DNA of 64,000 bases, taken from Lentisphaerota bacterium (GTDB lineage Bacteria > Verrucomicrobiota > Lentisphaeria > Victivallales > Victivallaceae). How positions within the stretch are numbered: the first letter of the stretch is position 1; the number at the start of each line of letters is the position of its first letter. Made by a program: the position numbers and the translations under genes. The notes under the pieces were generated by a model. That model searched no databases. It worked only from the letters and a program-made list of their open reading frames with translations, and was not told where the DNA came from. The stretch is taken from assembly GCA_015061615.1 (NCBI GenBank), contig SUWE01000005.1:1-64000 (forward strand), written 5' to 3'. Shown here in pieces: positions 9,317 to 18,220 of this stretch.

Positions 9317-9351
9317 AAAAAGTCATCTCCATTGCAAAAGTATATCATGTA

Positions 9352-9381
9352 AATATAGCACAAAAAAACGGATTTTGCCAA
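9352..9381 (-). promoter_or_regulatory. Promoter of the EamA-recD2 transcript
   Basis: On the minus strand TTGGCA (9376-9381), 18-base spacer, TATATT (9352-9357). The predicted start site is about 30 bases before the EamA start codon. Confidence 0.65.
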
Positions 9382-9403
9382 TATTACACTGTTTTATTTG
9401 TAA

Positions 9404-9455
9404 TTTTTGGAAAATTTTTGATGATATAAGTGGATTTTTTGGAAAATTGTGATAA
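9404..9455. repeat. Two direct repeats upstream of radC
   Basis: TTTTTGGAAAATT occurs at 9404-9416 and again at 9436-9448, followed in both by a TGAT-like extension. The repeats are 32 bases apart, about three helical turns, in the shared promoter region of radC and the divergent EamA gene. A binding site for a dimeric regulator is possible but not shown; the region is generally A/T rich. Confidence 0.4.
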
Positions 9456-9526
9456 ATTAATCCCTGATTTTGAGGAAAATTCAATTTTGCATAACAATAT
9501 CAATATGTGAAAAAGGATGCTGGATT

Positions 9527-10201
9527 ATGCTTGATAACAGTGGGCATAGGCAACGTTTACGTGAAAAATTCATTGCTGCCGGTAAATCTGCTCTTTGGGA
9601 TCATGAATTACTTGAATTATTGCTTTGTTACGCCATCCCGAGGCGTGATGTAAAACCTCTTGCCAAAGAATTGCTCAACTCCTTCGGTTCATTCAAAAGA
9701 GTTTTTAATGCTCCGGTCGATGAATTGATGTCAGTCAAAGGTGTCGGCAGATCAACTGCTGTATTGCTGAATTTGATCGGTGTATTGAGTAAAGAGATCA
9801 ACCGGGTAGATCCTCCGGAATACTTCGATTATGAAAACTGGGACAAAGTTTGTGATTATGTCAGATATTTATGCAATGACTTTTATGATGAAAAATTCTG
9901 CATGTTTCTTCTTGACGGCAAATGCCGTTTGCTGACAACGCAATGTTTTAACGGAACAGCAAGTTCAGTGAACACTTCTTTGACAAAATTGATCTGTAAA
10001 GCTGCAGGATTGTGCCGGGCGAAAAAAGTTATACTCGCTCATAATCATCCATCGGGTAATCTCCTGCCTTCATCAGCAGATGTCAAGTCAACGATTCTTT
10101 TGAAAAAAAGTTTGTGTAAAATCGGCATAACGCTGATAGACCACATTATTGTTGCCGGAGATAAATGTTTTTCCATGATGAAAGAACCGGATGAACAATG
10201 A
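9527..10201 (+). CDS. radC: RadC family (JAB/MPN domain) protein
   Basis: 224 residues. An N-terminal helix-hairpin-helix-like region (DELMSVKGVGRSTAVLLNL) precedes the JAB1/MPN metalloprotease-like domain with AHNHPSG plus a distal Asp (SSAD), the zinc-binding signature of RadC/UPF0758. The name comes from a misassigned E. coli repair mutant and its true function is unresolved. The internal ATG at 9527 is chosen because AAAAGGA lies about nine bases upstream and the protein then starts like other family members (DNSGHRQRLREKF). Confidence 0.9.
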   Translation: MLDNSGHRQRLREKFIAAGKSALWDHELLELLLCYAIPRRDVKPLAKELLNSFGSFKRVFNAPVDELMSVKGVGRSTAVLLNLIGVLSKEINRVDPPEYFDYENWDKVCDYVRYLCNDFYDEKFCMFLLDGKCRLLTTQCFNGTASSVNTSLTKLICKAAGLCRAKKVILAHNHPSGNLLPSSADVKSTILLKKSLCKIGITLIDHIIVAGDKCFSMMKEPDEQ

Positions 10202-10344
10202 TCTTCAGCTGTGCGTTGTGCTGGAAACAGAACTTGAATATTTCCCGGAATAAAATAAAGTTTTTGAAATTGCCTCACGTTAACAGAAATGTTTGTTTAT
10301 ATGCTTCTGCCCGGGTTTCACAAAATTCGGGACATTGCCAAAAT

Positions 10345-10383
10345 AAAACGCGCGTTCAAGCTGGTGATTTGAACGCACGTTTT
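10345..10383. terminator. Bidirectional terminator between radC and the AsmA-like gene
   Basis: AAAACG and GCGTTCAA (10345-10359) pair with TTGAACGC and CGTTTT (10369-10383), with one internal mismatch and a 9-base loop. The plus strand continues into TTTG, the minus strand into TTTTATTTT, so it can serve both convergent genes. The minus-strand direction looks stronger. Confidence 0.75.
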
Positions 10384-10398
10384 GTTTGCGTTGATATA

Positions 10399-11805
10399 TC
10401 AGTCGAAGATATCGACGATTTTATTGATCACTTTTTTTCCGGATTTGTGGGTGGACTCAAGCATTTTGCCGCTTCCGTCAACGATGGCACTGCCGCCGTC
10501 GACCAGTACGTTTCCGGCTTTTCCTGCCCCATCCCAGATAGCCTGACCGGCAGACTTGAATAATTTAACTCCGGATTCAGCAGCATTTGAGAAAAAGTTG
10601 AGTGCCAGCTGATCTGCATTGGTGACTCCGGAGCAGGTCTTTTTCAGAAATTCCGCCTGTTTGCGGAGAAACGGAAGAATCTCTATGTCACCTGTGTCTA
10701 TGAATTGAAAATCGGTCATCGCGTAGGCAAGTGGAATTTTTACCGGGATCCTCAAACGGTCATCTTCCAAATGGAACCAGCCGGATAAGGAGAGTGCTTT
10801 CAATTCCGCCTGGGGCTGAGTGTTCCCGTTGTCATTTGTTTCTTCTGCCGGAGCTTGAGCTTGTTTTTCTTCTTTCTCAACCGCTGCAGCAGGGAAAAGG
10901 TTTTCCATTGAATCCACGAGCAAAAGAACGTTGAAGTCGCCGCTTTTATTGAACTCCGCACACGTTGATAATCCGGATACCGCAACTTTGTTTATTTTCG
11001 GGGCAGGGGAGTACAATGTCGGAGCATCAAGTTCGATATCGATTTTTTCAATCGCCAGAAGTTCGCGGATATTGAAACTTCCCGGATTGGCGATTTTGAT
11101 ATTGCGTATCGCAATGCCGCCTTCGGTAAGAGAACCTTCAAGTTTTTCCAGTGCCGCACCGAAACCGTCGATAGAAAACTCTTTGCGCTTGTCTGTCCAG
11201 TTGAATTTGAAATCTTCAATACTGAATTTTTCGATCCAGACCTGAGGCGGCGGAGCAGAAGGAGCCGGATTTTCCGGTTCCTTTTTACCTTCGGTCTGCG
11301 GTTTGATAAATTTTTCAGCCAATGCAATAAAGTTCAATTTCCCTTTATCTGAAACTTCCGCATTGACATAGAGCTTTCTTACTTCTATATTGTGGACGAT
11401 GATTTTATCGGTAAGCAATGAGTCATTATCCCATGAAGCATAAAAAGTTCCCAGTTCAAGCATCGTTTCCGTCTCAAAACCTTCGGGATTGGTTACTTTC
11501 AGATTGACGATCTTGAATGTTCCGTCGGTCAGCGACAATTCTATATTGTCAAGGGTTATATTCAAGCCGGTAACTCCGGAACCGACCGTTGTTACGGAAA
11601 AATCCAATAACGGGTCGATGAAGATAAGGATGAGCAAAGTACATGCCATAAGAGCCGCAATTATCCACAAAAACACTCCAAGCAGTACTTTCGGCAGAGA
11701 ACGCTTCTTTTCTTTGCCGGAATCGTCTTTTTTTCTTGAAGAAAACCAGGATTTTACTTTTGATACAAAAGTTTTTTTCTGCGGATCATTTTCTTTCATA
11801 GTCAT
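10399..11805 (-). CDS. AsmA-like single-pass membrane protein
   Basis: 468 residues. A basic cytoplasmic head (residues 1-38, rich in K, D and S) is followed by one membrane segment (LLGVFLWIIAALMACTLLILIF). A long periplasmic part then shows the alternating beta-rich composition of AsmA/DUF748-like proteins (ITLDNIELSLTDGTFKIVNLKV). Such proteins are associated with lipid transport or outer-membrane assembly in diderms. A Pro/Glu/Gln-rich linker lies near residues 165-180 and a Gly/Ala-rich tail at the C-terminus. ATGA overlap with topA indicates coupling. Family assignment is by pattern only. Confidence 0.55.
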   Translation of the reverse strand: MTMKENDPQKKTFVSKVKSWFSSRKKDDSGKEKKRSLPKVLLGVFLWIIAALMACTLLILIFIDPLLDFSVTTVGSGVTGLNITLDNIELSLTDGTFKIVNLKVTNPEGFETETMLELGTFYASWDNDSLLTDKIIVHNIEVRKLYVNAEVSDKGKLNFIALAEKFIKPQTEGKKEPENPAPSAPPPQVWIEKFSIEDFKFNWTDKRKEFSIDGFGAALEKLEGSLTEGGIAIRNIKIANPGSFNIRELLAIEKIDIELDAPTLYSPAPKINKVAVSGLSTCAEFNKSGDFNVLLLVDSMENLFPAAAVEKEEKQAQAPAEETNDNGNTQPQAELKALSLSGWFHLEDDRLRIPVKIPLAYAMTDFQFIDTGDIEILPFLRKQAEFLKKTCSGVTNADQLALNFFSNAAESGVKLFKSAGQAIWDGAGKAGNVLVDGGSAIVDGSGKMLESTHKSGKKVINKIVDIFD

Positions 11806-14297
11806 GCCTGCTCCTGATATTTTGCCGCCAGTTTTTCCAATGCTGCAATTTGTTTGGCACTCAAGGTTTTGCCTTCATTGAACTGATTGGAAATTGATTG
11901 ATAGAATTTCTTTTCATCAAAGGCAAAACGTCCTTTCTTCTCCGGTACCGCCCAATTTCCGACCTTTGAAAGCTGTTTGAGCAATGCGGATATTTTTTCG
12001 GTATCGTTACCGGTTTCAGCCGGTTTTTCTTCAGTTATCTGCAATGCTGAAAATACGGCGTCGGCATCCGTCAGCTGACTGCGGTATTTGACCGCCATTT
12101 TCTTGAGTGCGGACAACTGCTTTTCACTCAATGCTTTGCCGGAAAGTGCCTGCCGTTTGAGAGATTTGAAAAATTTGCCTTCATCAAAGGAGAATCTGCC
12201 GGGTTTTGCTTCCGGGAATGTCACATTTTCAAATGCGGCAAAGACCGGAGCATAACCGCCGTCTTCCGGTACCGGCGGGCGCTGACTTTCTGCCTCGATA
12301 CGCTCCTGATAACGGGTCGCCGCTTCGGCAAAGTCCGCCTGTATTTCAGGAGAGAGCAAGGCTATTTTTTCATTCAGTTGAGCGGCGTATTTGGCTGCAA
12401 GTGTCAACAATGCCTGATATTGTTTGTCGCTCATTTTGGAGCTTTCTGCAAATTTGCCGCGGACTGAATCGACGAACATCGAGTCATCAAAAACTTTTCT
12501 GCCGATTTTCTGTTTTTCTTCAAATTTCACACCGTTGAAAATATCCAGCAGGGCAGACGCTTTGTCGGCCTCCGGGGCTCCGCTTTCTTTGGCGGCGGTC
12601 AGCCACGGACGGAAATCGTTGTAAAAATCGGTCATCATCTGTATCCAGTGTATCGAACCGGCTTCGACATCATCAAGTTTCTGTTCCATCTGAGCGGTAA
12701 AGCCGATATCAAACAGTTCCGGCAGAGAGCCTACAAGGAAGTCATTGACAGAAAAGCCAAGTTCAGTGGGCAGAAGTTTGTTCTGGACTTTGTCAACGTA
12801 GCTTCTGTCCTGAATAGTTCTGATGATCGTGGCGTAGGTCGACGGTCTGCCGATACCGTTTTCTTCCAGAAGTTTGATAAGCGATGCTTCTGAAAAGCGC
12901 GGCGGGGGTTCCGTGAACTTCTGTTCCTTGATAAATTCCGTCAGAGTCAGTTTGTCATCGGCCTTGAGTGAACGGAGCAGGGCGGGGCGGCAATCATCTT
13001 TTTCCGTTTTGCTTTCTCCGGAAAGTGTGAGGAATCCGGGGAATATCGTCAGTGTAGCTGTCGAACGGAAAAGATAACTGTTGCTGTCGCTGCCGTTGAT
13101 ATTGACATCGGCTGTCACCAGTTCCTGACGTGCCTGCGCCATCTGACTTGCGACAAAGCGTTTCCAGATGAGTGTGTAAAGTTTGAGCTGAGGGCCGTCA
13201 AGCACGTTTGCCAGTGATTCCGGAGTACGGGTGACATCTGTCGGACGGATAGCTTCGTGCGCTTCCTGTGCGGCAGCTTTGTTCTTATAGTAGTTGAACT
13301 TGGGCGGCAGATACTCCTCACCATAAGCTGAGCGGATGAAGTTCGCCGCTGCGATCTGTGCTTCTTTGGCGATAGTTACGGAGTCGGTACGCATGTAGGT
13401 TATCAAACCTGCGGAGTTTCCGTTGCCCAGATCAACACCTTCGTAAAGCTGTTGAGCATAACGCATCGTACTGGTGGCTGAGTAGTGAAGGAGCTGGTTT
13501 GCCGCCTGCTGTAATGTACTGGTCGTGAACGGCGGATACGGATTCCGCTTACGCTCCTGTACTGTGACGGCAATAACAGTGGGGATCGAACCGTTTTTGA
13601 CCGCATTTTCTATCTTTTCAGCTTCGGATGCGGAACTGACTACAAAATCTTTCTGATTTATTTTGAAAAGTTTGCTCTGAATGGATTCTTTACCGGCGGT
13701 GCTGAATATGGCGGCAAAGTTCCAGTATTCTTCCGGAGTAAATGAGAGAATTTCTCTTTCTCTTTCCACAATAAGGCGGAGTGCAGCTGATTGAACACGT
13801 CCGGCACTGCTGCCTTTGCCGAGTTTGCGCCAGAGCAGGGGACTGACCTGATAACCAACGATGCGGTCAAGAATACGCCGCGCCTGCTGGGCATCAACCA
13901 GGTTTATATCAATGTCACCGCGGTTGCTGATTGCATTTTCGATCGCCTGCCGGGTGATTTCGTGGAAGGTCACCCGGTGGAAAGGAGCTTTCCTGTTCAC
14001 CGGTGCAAGAAGATTTTTCAGATGCCACGCAATGGCTTCTCCTTCGCGGTCAGGGTCTGTTGCCAGATAGATCTCTTTAGCTTTTTTTGCGGCATCTTTC
14101 AGACTCTTGACGACCGGACGGCTCCGCGGAGTATCCACATACTGCGGAGCGAAGCTGTTGGCAATGTCGATCCCGAAATCATGTTCCGGCAAATCCCGGA
14201 CATGTCCCATTGAGGCAATAATATTGTAATCAGTTCCCAGCATGCGTCCGATGGTGCGTGCTTTGGTCGGAGACTCAACGATCAGTAATTTAGACAT
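11802..14297 (-). CDS. topA: DNA topoisomerase I with unusual C-terminal repeats
   Basis: 831 residues; relaxes negative supercoils. TOPRIM domain at the N-terminus (LLIVESPTKARTI; DPDREGEAIAWHL near 81-93), active-site Tyr at about 301 in GLITYMRTDS, and the core ends near residue 580. The usual C-terminal zinc ribbons are absent: no CxxC motif is present and the last 390 residues contain no Cys. Instead about 41 residues are repeated three times (600-640, 701-741, 790-830), each with an S(D/E)KQ or SAKQ turn followed by an A/L-rich helix ending AxKY. Upstream of the AsmA-like gene and coupled to it. Confidence 0.95.
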   Translation of the reverse strand: MSKLLIVESPTKARTIGRMLGTDYNIIASMGHVRDLPEHDFGIDIANSFAPQYVDTPRSRPVVKSLKDAAKKAKEIYLATDPDREGEAIAWHLKNLLAPVNRKAPFHRVTFHEITRQAIENAISNRGDIDINLVDAQQARRILDRIVGYQVSPLLWRKLGKGSSAGRVQSAALRLIVEREREILSFTPEEYWNFAAIFSTAGKESIQSKLFKINQKDFVVSSASEAEKIENAVKNGSIPTVIAVTVQERKRNPYPPFTTSTLQQAANQLLHYSATSTMRYAQQLYEGVDLGNGNSAGLITYMRTDSVTIAKEAQIAAANFIRSAYGEEYLPPKFNYYKNKAAAQEAHEAIRPTDVTRTPESLANVLDGPQLKLYTLIWKRFVASQMAQARQELVTADVNINGSDSNSYLFRSTATLTIFPGFLTLSGESKTEKDDCRPALLRSLKADDKLTLTEFIKEQKFTEPPPRFSEASLIKLLEENGIGRPSTYATIIRTIQDRSYVDKVQNKLLPTELGFSVNDFLVGSLPELFDIGFTAQMEQKLDDVEAGSIHWIQMMTDFYNDFRPWLTAAKESGAPEADKASALLDIFNGVKFEEKQKIGRKVFDDSMFVDSVRGKFAESSKMSDKQYQALLTLAAKYAAQLNEKIALLSPEIQADFAEAATRYQERIEAESQRPPVPEDGGYAPVFAAFENVTFPEAKPGRFSFDEGKFFKSLKRQALSGKALSEKQLSALKKMAVKYRSQLTDADAVFSALQITEEKPAETGNDTEKISALLKQLSKVGNWAVPEKKGRFAFDEKKFYQSISNQFNEGKTLSAKQIAALEKLAAKYQEQA

Positions 14298-14434
14298 ATA
14301 AATTCAATTCCTTTCTGCACCGCGCCTCTTTTGCGCGTGCGTATGTATAGCGTACACATTAGTTACAGTATCACCTCAAAACGGTATTTGTCAAGTCGAT
14401 TATTGAAAATTTTTTGATGAATTTTGAAAGTTTA

Positions 14435-14463
14435 TTGGCTTTTGGCATTCTTTGGTGTATATT
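14435..14463 (+). promoter_or_regulatory. Promoter of the LolA-like lipoprotein gene
   Basis: TTGGCT (14435-14440), 17-base spacer, TATATT (14458-14463). This gives a leader of about 210 bases before the ATG at 14683. The 385-base gap 14298-14682 between divergent topA and this gene holds this promoter and otherwise no gene that I can see. Confidence 0.6.
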
Positions 14464-14682
14464 AGTTATAGTGTGAGGCAATTTCAAAACTCCTCAAAAA
14501 TTCTTGAAAATCATCGCCGCGATCTTAAAGCGGAGCGTTTTCGGTGGTTATTTATTCAATAGCCACGCTCAAACTGCCGCTTTGATCTCATCAACGCTGA
14601 TTTTTCAATCTCTTTTTGAATCAGTTTTGAAATTACCTCAGTGTCATTTGAATTTTTTTACTGTTGATGAAAGGAAATATGA

Positions 14683-15447
14683 ATGAAACAGATAGTGTTT
14701 GCTGTTTTTGCTTTGGTGTGTGCCATGCTCGCCGGATGTGCCTCTGTAAAAGAGGAGATCGTACCTTCTGATATTACTCTTGCTGAACTTGAAAAGCAAA
14801 TACAGAAAGCCACTGACCCGGAAGGCGCTTTCGCATCAAGCAAAAGTTATGTTATGCGTCAGGAGGTCAGAACAAAGCAGTTTCTTGATGAAGACAACAT
14901 AAAGATGGTCGAGCTCAAGTTTGAAAAACCTGATAAACTTGCCCTGCTTACCTATGACGATAATAAAGTATCCAGTATTTTCTGTACCGATGGCAAAAAC
15001 GGCTGGATCGCGGACTGCAAGAGCCGCAAGATCATTCAGCTTGATGCTGACGGATTGAAACGTATGCAGGTGCTTGCCCGTCTGAGTACTCCCGGTTCCG
15101 GCGGCTATGCTGCGGCATTTCCCAAGGTCGAACTTGATAAATGCGTTGATGCCGATGGTGAGTTTTACCGTGTGACCTGCTATCCCGAGTATCAGAAAAA
15201 TCCGATTTATTTCTATATTGATGCTGATGATTTTCTTTTGCGCAAGATGAAGATGACCGTGGAGGTCAACGGCAGGAGTTTTGATTATGAAAACCGTATC
15301 GTCGATTATGAACTCAAAGAGGGCGTGAATATCCCCGCTGTCACCGAATTGGAACAAATGGGGGTATCCCAGTCAAGCAAAGTGATTTTCTACCGCTTGA
15401 ATCCGCAGATACCCGCCAGTGATTTTCAGCCCCCCGTCTTTGAGTGA
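14683..15447 (+). CDS. LolA/outer-membrane-lipoprotein-sorting-like lipoprotein
   Basis: 254 residues with a lipoprotein signal peptide and lipobox LAGC (Cys near residue 19). The mature part is beta-rich and follows the LolA/LolB half-barrel layout: MVELKFEKPDKLALLTYD, a Gly-Trp strand (DGKNGWIAD), then FYIDADDFLLRKMKMTVEV. Proteins of this fold bind lipids or lipoproteins in the periplasm of diderm bacteria. No other Lol gene is nearby, so the partner is unknown. It is followed by a strong terminator inside the end of convergent miaA. Confidence 0.6.
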   Translation: MKQIVFAVFALVCAMLAGCASVKEEIVPSDITLAELEKQIQKATDPEGAFASSKSYVMRQEVRTKQFLDEDNIKMVELKFEKPDKLALLTYDDNKVSSIFCTDGKNGWIADCKSRKIIQLDADGLKRMQVLARLSTPGSGGYAAAFPKVELDKCVDADGEFYRVTCYPEYQKNPIYFYIDADDFLLRKMKMTVEVNGRSFDYENRIVDYELKEGVNIPAVTELEQMGVSQSSKVIFYRLNPQIPASDFQPPVFE

Positions 15448-15452
15448 TGCAG

Positions 15453-16328
15453 TTACCTGTATGAAGGCGGATTTTGATGATCGCAGAGCCGGAACTCCGG
15501 TTCTGCGATTTTTTTTCCGGCGAGAAAATCTGTTATAAGCTGTTCCGGATCCGGTTCGCGTCCGGCTTTCAGCCAGTGTATCTGATGACCTTCGCGTTCA
15601 AGTTTCCGGAAAAATATATCCTGACGCTTGGCGAACTGACGGATTTTATTGAGCAGTTGTGTACGCATTTCTTCAAACGTACATTTGCCTTGAAGGTAGA
15701 GAGAGATTTCCCGGTATTCCAGACCGAATGCTTCAAGAGTTTCAAACGGAACATTGTTTTCTTCATGGAGTTTGCGGACTTCTTCGATCATGCCTTCATT
15801 GAAACGGGCATCGAGTCTCTGTCCGATTCTTTCCCGGACGGTTTTACGCGGATAGAGAACTCCGAGAATAAGCGGATCGATTGCAAACGGCGGAGTGAAA
15901 GATGGCGGAGCATCCGGATTCTGCCGGATACGCGGAGTATCATAGGTGCGCGGCGGCAAGGCTCCTCCCGGCAGACGGTAGCCGTCGAGAATGGCGGCGA
16001 TATAAAGAGCGGTTCCACCGCATATCACCGGAAGTTTGTTCCGTTTGCGGATATCGTCGATCGCGCCCCACGCATCCCGGCAGAATCTGCCGAGATTGTA
16101 AACTTCCTGTGCCGGGTCGGCAATGTCGACAAGATGATATGGTACGTTATTGTATTCACTGAGATCTTTTCCTGAACCGATATCCATTCCTTTGTAAACC
16201 TGACGGGAATCGGCACTGATGATCTCACCGTTGAATTTTTCTGCCAATTTTGCTGCCAATGCGGTCTTTCCGGTCGCCGTAGGACCGGAAATAACGATTA
16301 TTTTGACAGAATTTTCAAAATCCTGCAT
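15453..16328 (-). CDS. miaA: tRNA dimethylallyltransferase
   Basis: 291 residues, slightly shorter than usual (about 300-316). MiaA adds a dimethylallyl group to A37 of tRNAs reading UNN codons. Signatures seen: P-loop SGPTATGKTALA, the DSRQVYKGMDIGS motif, YHLVDIADP and CGGTALY. The C-terminal part carries RQFAKRQDIFFRK, expected for tRNA binding (usually RQ(Y/F)AKRQ.TW). The last residues are encoded across a terminator used by the convergent lipoprotein gene. The divergent neighbour is lpxC. Confidence 0.95.
   Translation of the reverse strand: MQDFENSVKIIVISGPTATGKTALAAKLAEKFNGEIISADSRQVYKGMDIGSGKDLSEYNNVPYHLVDIADPAQEVYNLGRFCRDAWGAIDDIRKRNKLPVICGGTALYIAAILDGYRLPGGALPPRTYDTPRIRQNPDAPPSFTPPFAIDPLILGVLYPRKTVRERIGQRLDARFNEGMIEEVRKLHEENNVPFETLEAFGLEYREISLYLQGKCTFEEMRTQLLNKIRQFAKRQDIFFRKLEREGHQIHWLKAGREPDPEQLITDFLAGKKIAEPEFRLCDHQNPPSYR
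15480..15517 (+). terminator. Intrinsic terminator of the lipoprotein gene, inside the 3' end of miaA
   Basis: ATCGCAGAGCCGGA (15480-15493) pairs with TCCGGTTCTGCGAT (15496-15509) and runs directly into eight T residues. The stem lies within the coding sequence of the convergent miaA gene, 33 bases after the lipoprotein stop. Confidence 0.85.
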
Positions 16329-16346
16329 TATTTTTTCACTCCTGAT

Positions 16347-16376
16347 TTGAATTAACAGCTGTGTCTGTATTATATT
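16347..16376 (+). promoter_or_regulatory. Promoter of lpxC-fabZ-argH
   Basis: TTGAAT (16347-16352), 18-base spacer, TATATT (16371-16376), in the gap between divergent miaA and lpxC. The start codon follows about 40 bases after the predicted start site, with TTGGAG as ribosome site. Confidence 0.6.
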
Positions 16377-16423
16377 ATGAAACGTGAAAGTGTTTTTGTC
16401 AAATCAAAATTGGAGTTTTTTTT

Positions 16424-17272
16424 ATGGAAATGCAGCAAACTGTTGCGAAAAGTGCGTTTTTTTCCGGAATTGCTCTGCATACCGGTGCGCGGGCGACGGT
16501 CCGATTGCAACCGGCTCCGGAGGATACCGGTATCGTTTTCCGCCGTGTCGATTTGCCGGGGCAGCCGGAAGTGCGCGCTCTGGCAAGCAACGTCGTGGAT
16601 GTCCAGCGCGGAACCACCATCGCACAGGGCAAAGCGATCGTTTACACAGTCGAACATATCATGTCCGCCCTTCACGCATGCAAAATAGATAACTGTGTTG
16701 TGGAAATGAATGGAATGGAACCGCCCATTGCCGACGGCAGCAGTCTTGCATTCTACAATCTTATTCAGGAAGCCGGAGTGCAGGTCCAGAGCAAGCCTGC
16801 CAAAACTTTCACTCCGGATATCCCCGTTTCCGCAATCGGCGGCAAGACCCAGGTTGTGCTGCTGCCGGATCCGGAAAAACTTTCCGTGAGCTGTGTGACA
16901 AGTTTCAAAAACTGTCCGTTTGATCCCCAGTTCTTCCAGTATGAATTGGAGCCGGAAAGTTACGCCAGAGAGATCGCCCCCGGCAGAACATTTGTCGATT
17001 ACAGCGATCTGCGGATGCTTTTATCTGTCGGTTTGTGCAAAGGCGGCAGTCTGGATGCGGCGGCGATCATCCATGACGGAGCGATTATCTGCAAAGATGA
17101 ACTGCGTTTTGACAATGAGATCGTCCGTCACAAAATAATGGATGCCATCGGCGATATCTATCTTGCCGGATGCCGTATCACCGGCAAACTGATCGCCGTC
17201 TGTCCCGGCCATCCGAAAAATGTTGAGCTTGCCGGTAAACTGCAGGCTATGAGAGAGAACAAACAAGCATAA
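16424..17272 (+). CDS. lpxC: UDP-3-O-acyl-N-acetylglucosamine deacetylase
   Basis: 282 residues, on the short side (about 300 is usual). LpxC removes the N-acetyl group in the committed step of lipid A synthesis, using zinc. Visible signatures: SGIALHTGARATVRL, the zinc His with Glu in TVEHIMSALHA, HKIMDAIGDIYLAG (second His and Asp ligands) and catalytic His in CPGHPKN. Presence of lpxC implies an LPS-type outer membrane. The FabZ-like gene follows after 29 bases; in several phyla the two are fused, here they are separate. RBS TTGGAG eight bases upstream. Confidence 0.95.
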   Translation: MEMQQTVAKSAFFSGIALHTGARATVRLQPAPEDTGIVFRRVDLPGQPEVRALASNVVDVQRGTTIAQGKAIVYTVEHIMSALHACKIDNCVVEMNGMEPPIADGSSLAFYNLIQEAGVQVQSKPAKTFTPDIPVSAIGGKTQVVLLPDPEKLSVSCVTSFKNCPFDPQFFQYELEPESYAREIAPGRTFVDYSDLRMLLSVGLCKGGSLDAAAIIHDGAIICKDELRFDNEIVRHKIMDAIGDIYLAGCRITGKLIAVCPGHPKNVELAGKLQAMRENKQA

Positions 17273-17301
17273 AACGCGTTTCAAAATAAGGAGAAAAGAA
17301 G

Positions 17302-18201
17302 ATGTCTGAAGTACTCAATGCCGCTCAAATTTCTGCCAAACTCGGTTTGAAATCCCCCTGGAAACTGCTCGATTTGGTGCAGAAAAATGACGAAACCCAT
17401 TTTACCGGTTTCAAAAATTTTACAGCCAATGAAGAATTTTTTGTCGGACACTTCCCCGTCCACCCCATCGTTCCCGGAGTTTTGCAGGTTGAAGCGATGC
17501 GTCAGCTCTGCTGCTGCTGTCTGCCCGGCGATGCCCGTGCCAAGCGTATCAAACAGCTGGAAAAGGTGAAATTCCGTCGTCCCATCCTTCCCGGAGACCG
17601 CATGATCGTTGAAGCTGAAGTCGTTTCCGGTTCCGACAGTGAGTGGACGATGAAAGCCTCTGCTAAAACTGTTTCCGGAGTTTGCTGTGAGGCAAACATC
17701 ACTATCTGCGTTCTGGAAAATGCTCCTGCACCGATCGTGAACATTCCTGCGCTTGATGGTGAATTCGGGCGTACTGCGGATATCTGCATGGATACCGATC
17801 AGGTGATGAAACTTATGCCGCACCGTTTCCCCTTCCTGCTTATCGACTATGTCGCTAAGGTTGAAGACAGCAAGATCATTGCGGTGAAAAACATTTCTGC
17901 CAATGAAAATTTCATTGATGCCGGATTTGATACTGTCCCTGATTCCCTTATGTGTGAGATCGCCGCTCAGAGCGGTTGTGCAAGTGTTCTTTCCCGTCCG
18001 GAAAATGAAGGCAAACTCGGATTTTTCATGGCGATCGACAAAGCGGTGTTCCTCCGTCAGGTTTGTGTCGGTGAACAGATGATCATTGAAATCGATCTGC
18101 CGCCGGGCAAATCCCGTTTCGGTAAAGGTTCAGGTGTTATCCGCGTCGGAGAAGAGGTTGTGGCAGAGATCGCGTTGATGTTTGCCATTGTCGAAGCATA
18201 A
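17302..18201 (+). CDS. Tandem double-hotdog FabZ-like 3-hydroxyacyl-ACP dehydratase
   Basis: 299 residues, twice the length of FabZ. Residues 15-145 form one hotdog with the active-site motif VGHFPVHPIVPG (His50) and the Glu in VEAMRQ (Glu64), but only a relic of the N-terminal PHRxPFLL motif (SPWKLLDLV). Residues 160-299 form a second hotdog with intact MPHRFPFLLIDYV, but its GHFP motif is degraded to AGFD while EIAAQ (Glu219) remains. FabZ active sites combine His and Glu from two subunits, so the chain is probably a pseudo-dimer with one working site. Lies between lpxC and argH. Confidence 0.85.
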   Translation: MSEVLNAAQISAKLGLKSPWKLLDLVQKNDETHFTGFKNFTANEEFFVGHFPVHPIVPGVLQVEAMRQLCCCCLPGDARAKRIKQLEKVKFRRPILPGDRMIVEAEVVSGSDSEWTMKASAKTVSGVCCEANITICVLENAPAPIVNIPALDGEFGRTADICMDTDQVMKLMPHRFPFLLIDYVAKVEDSKIIAVKNISANENFIDAGFDTVPDSLMCEIAAQSGCASVLSRPENEGKLGFFMAIDKAVFLRQVCVGEQMIIEIDLPPGKSRFGKGSGVIRVGEEVVAEIALMFAIVEA

Positions 18202-18220
18202 TTGAATAAGAGGTGAAATT

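Noticed and set aside
16424..18201. A single LpxC-FabZ fusion gene
   Set aside because: lpxC ends with a stop at 17270-17272 and the FabZ-like protein has its own ribosome site and start 29 bases later.
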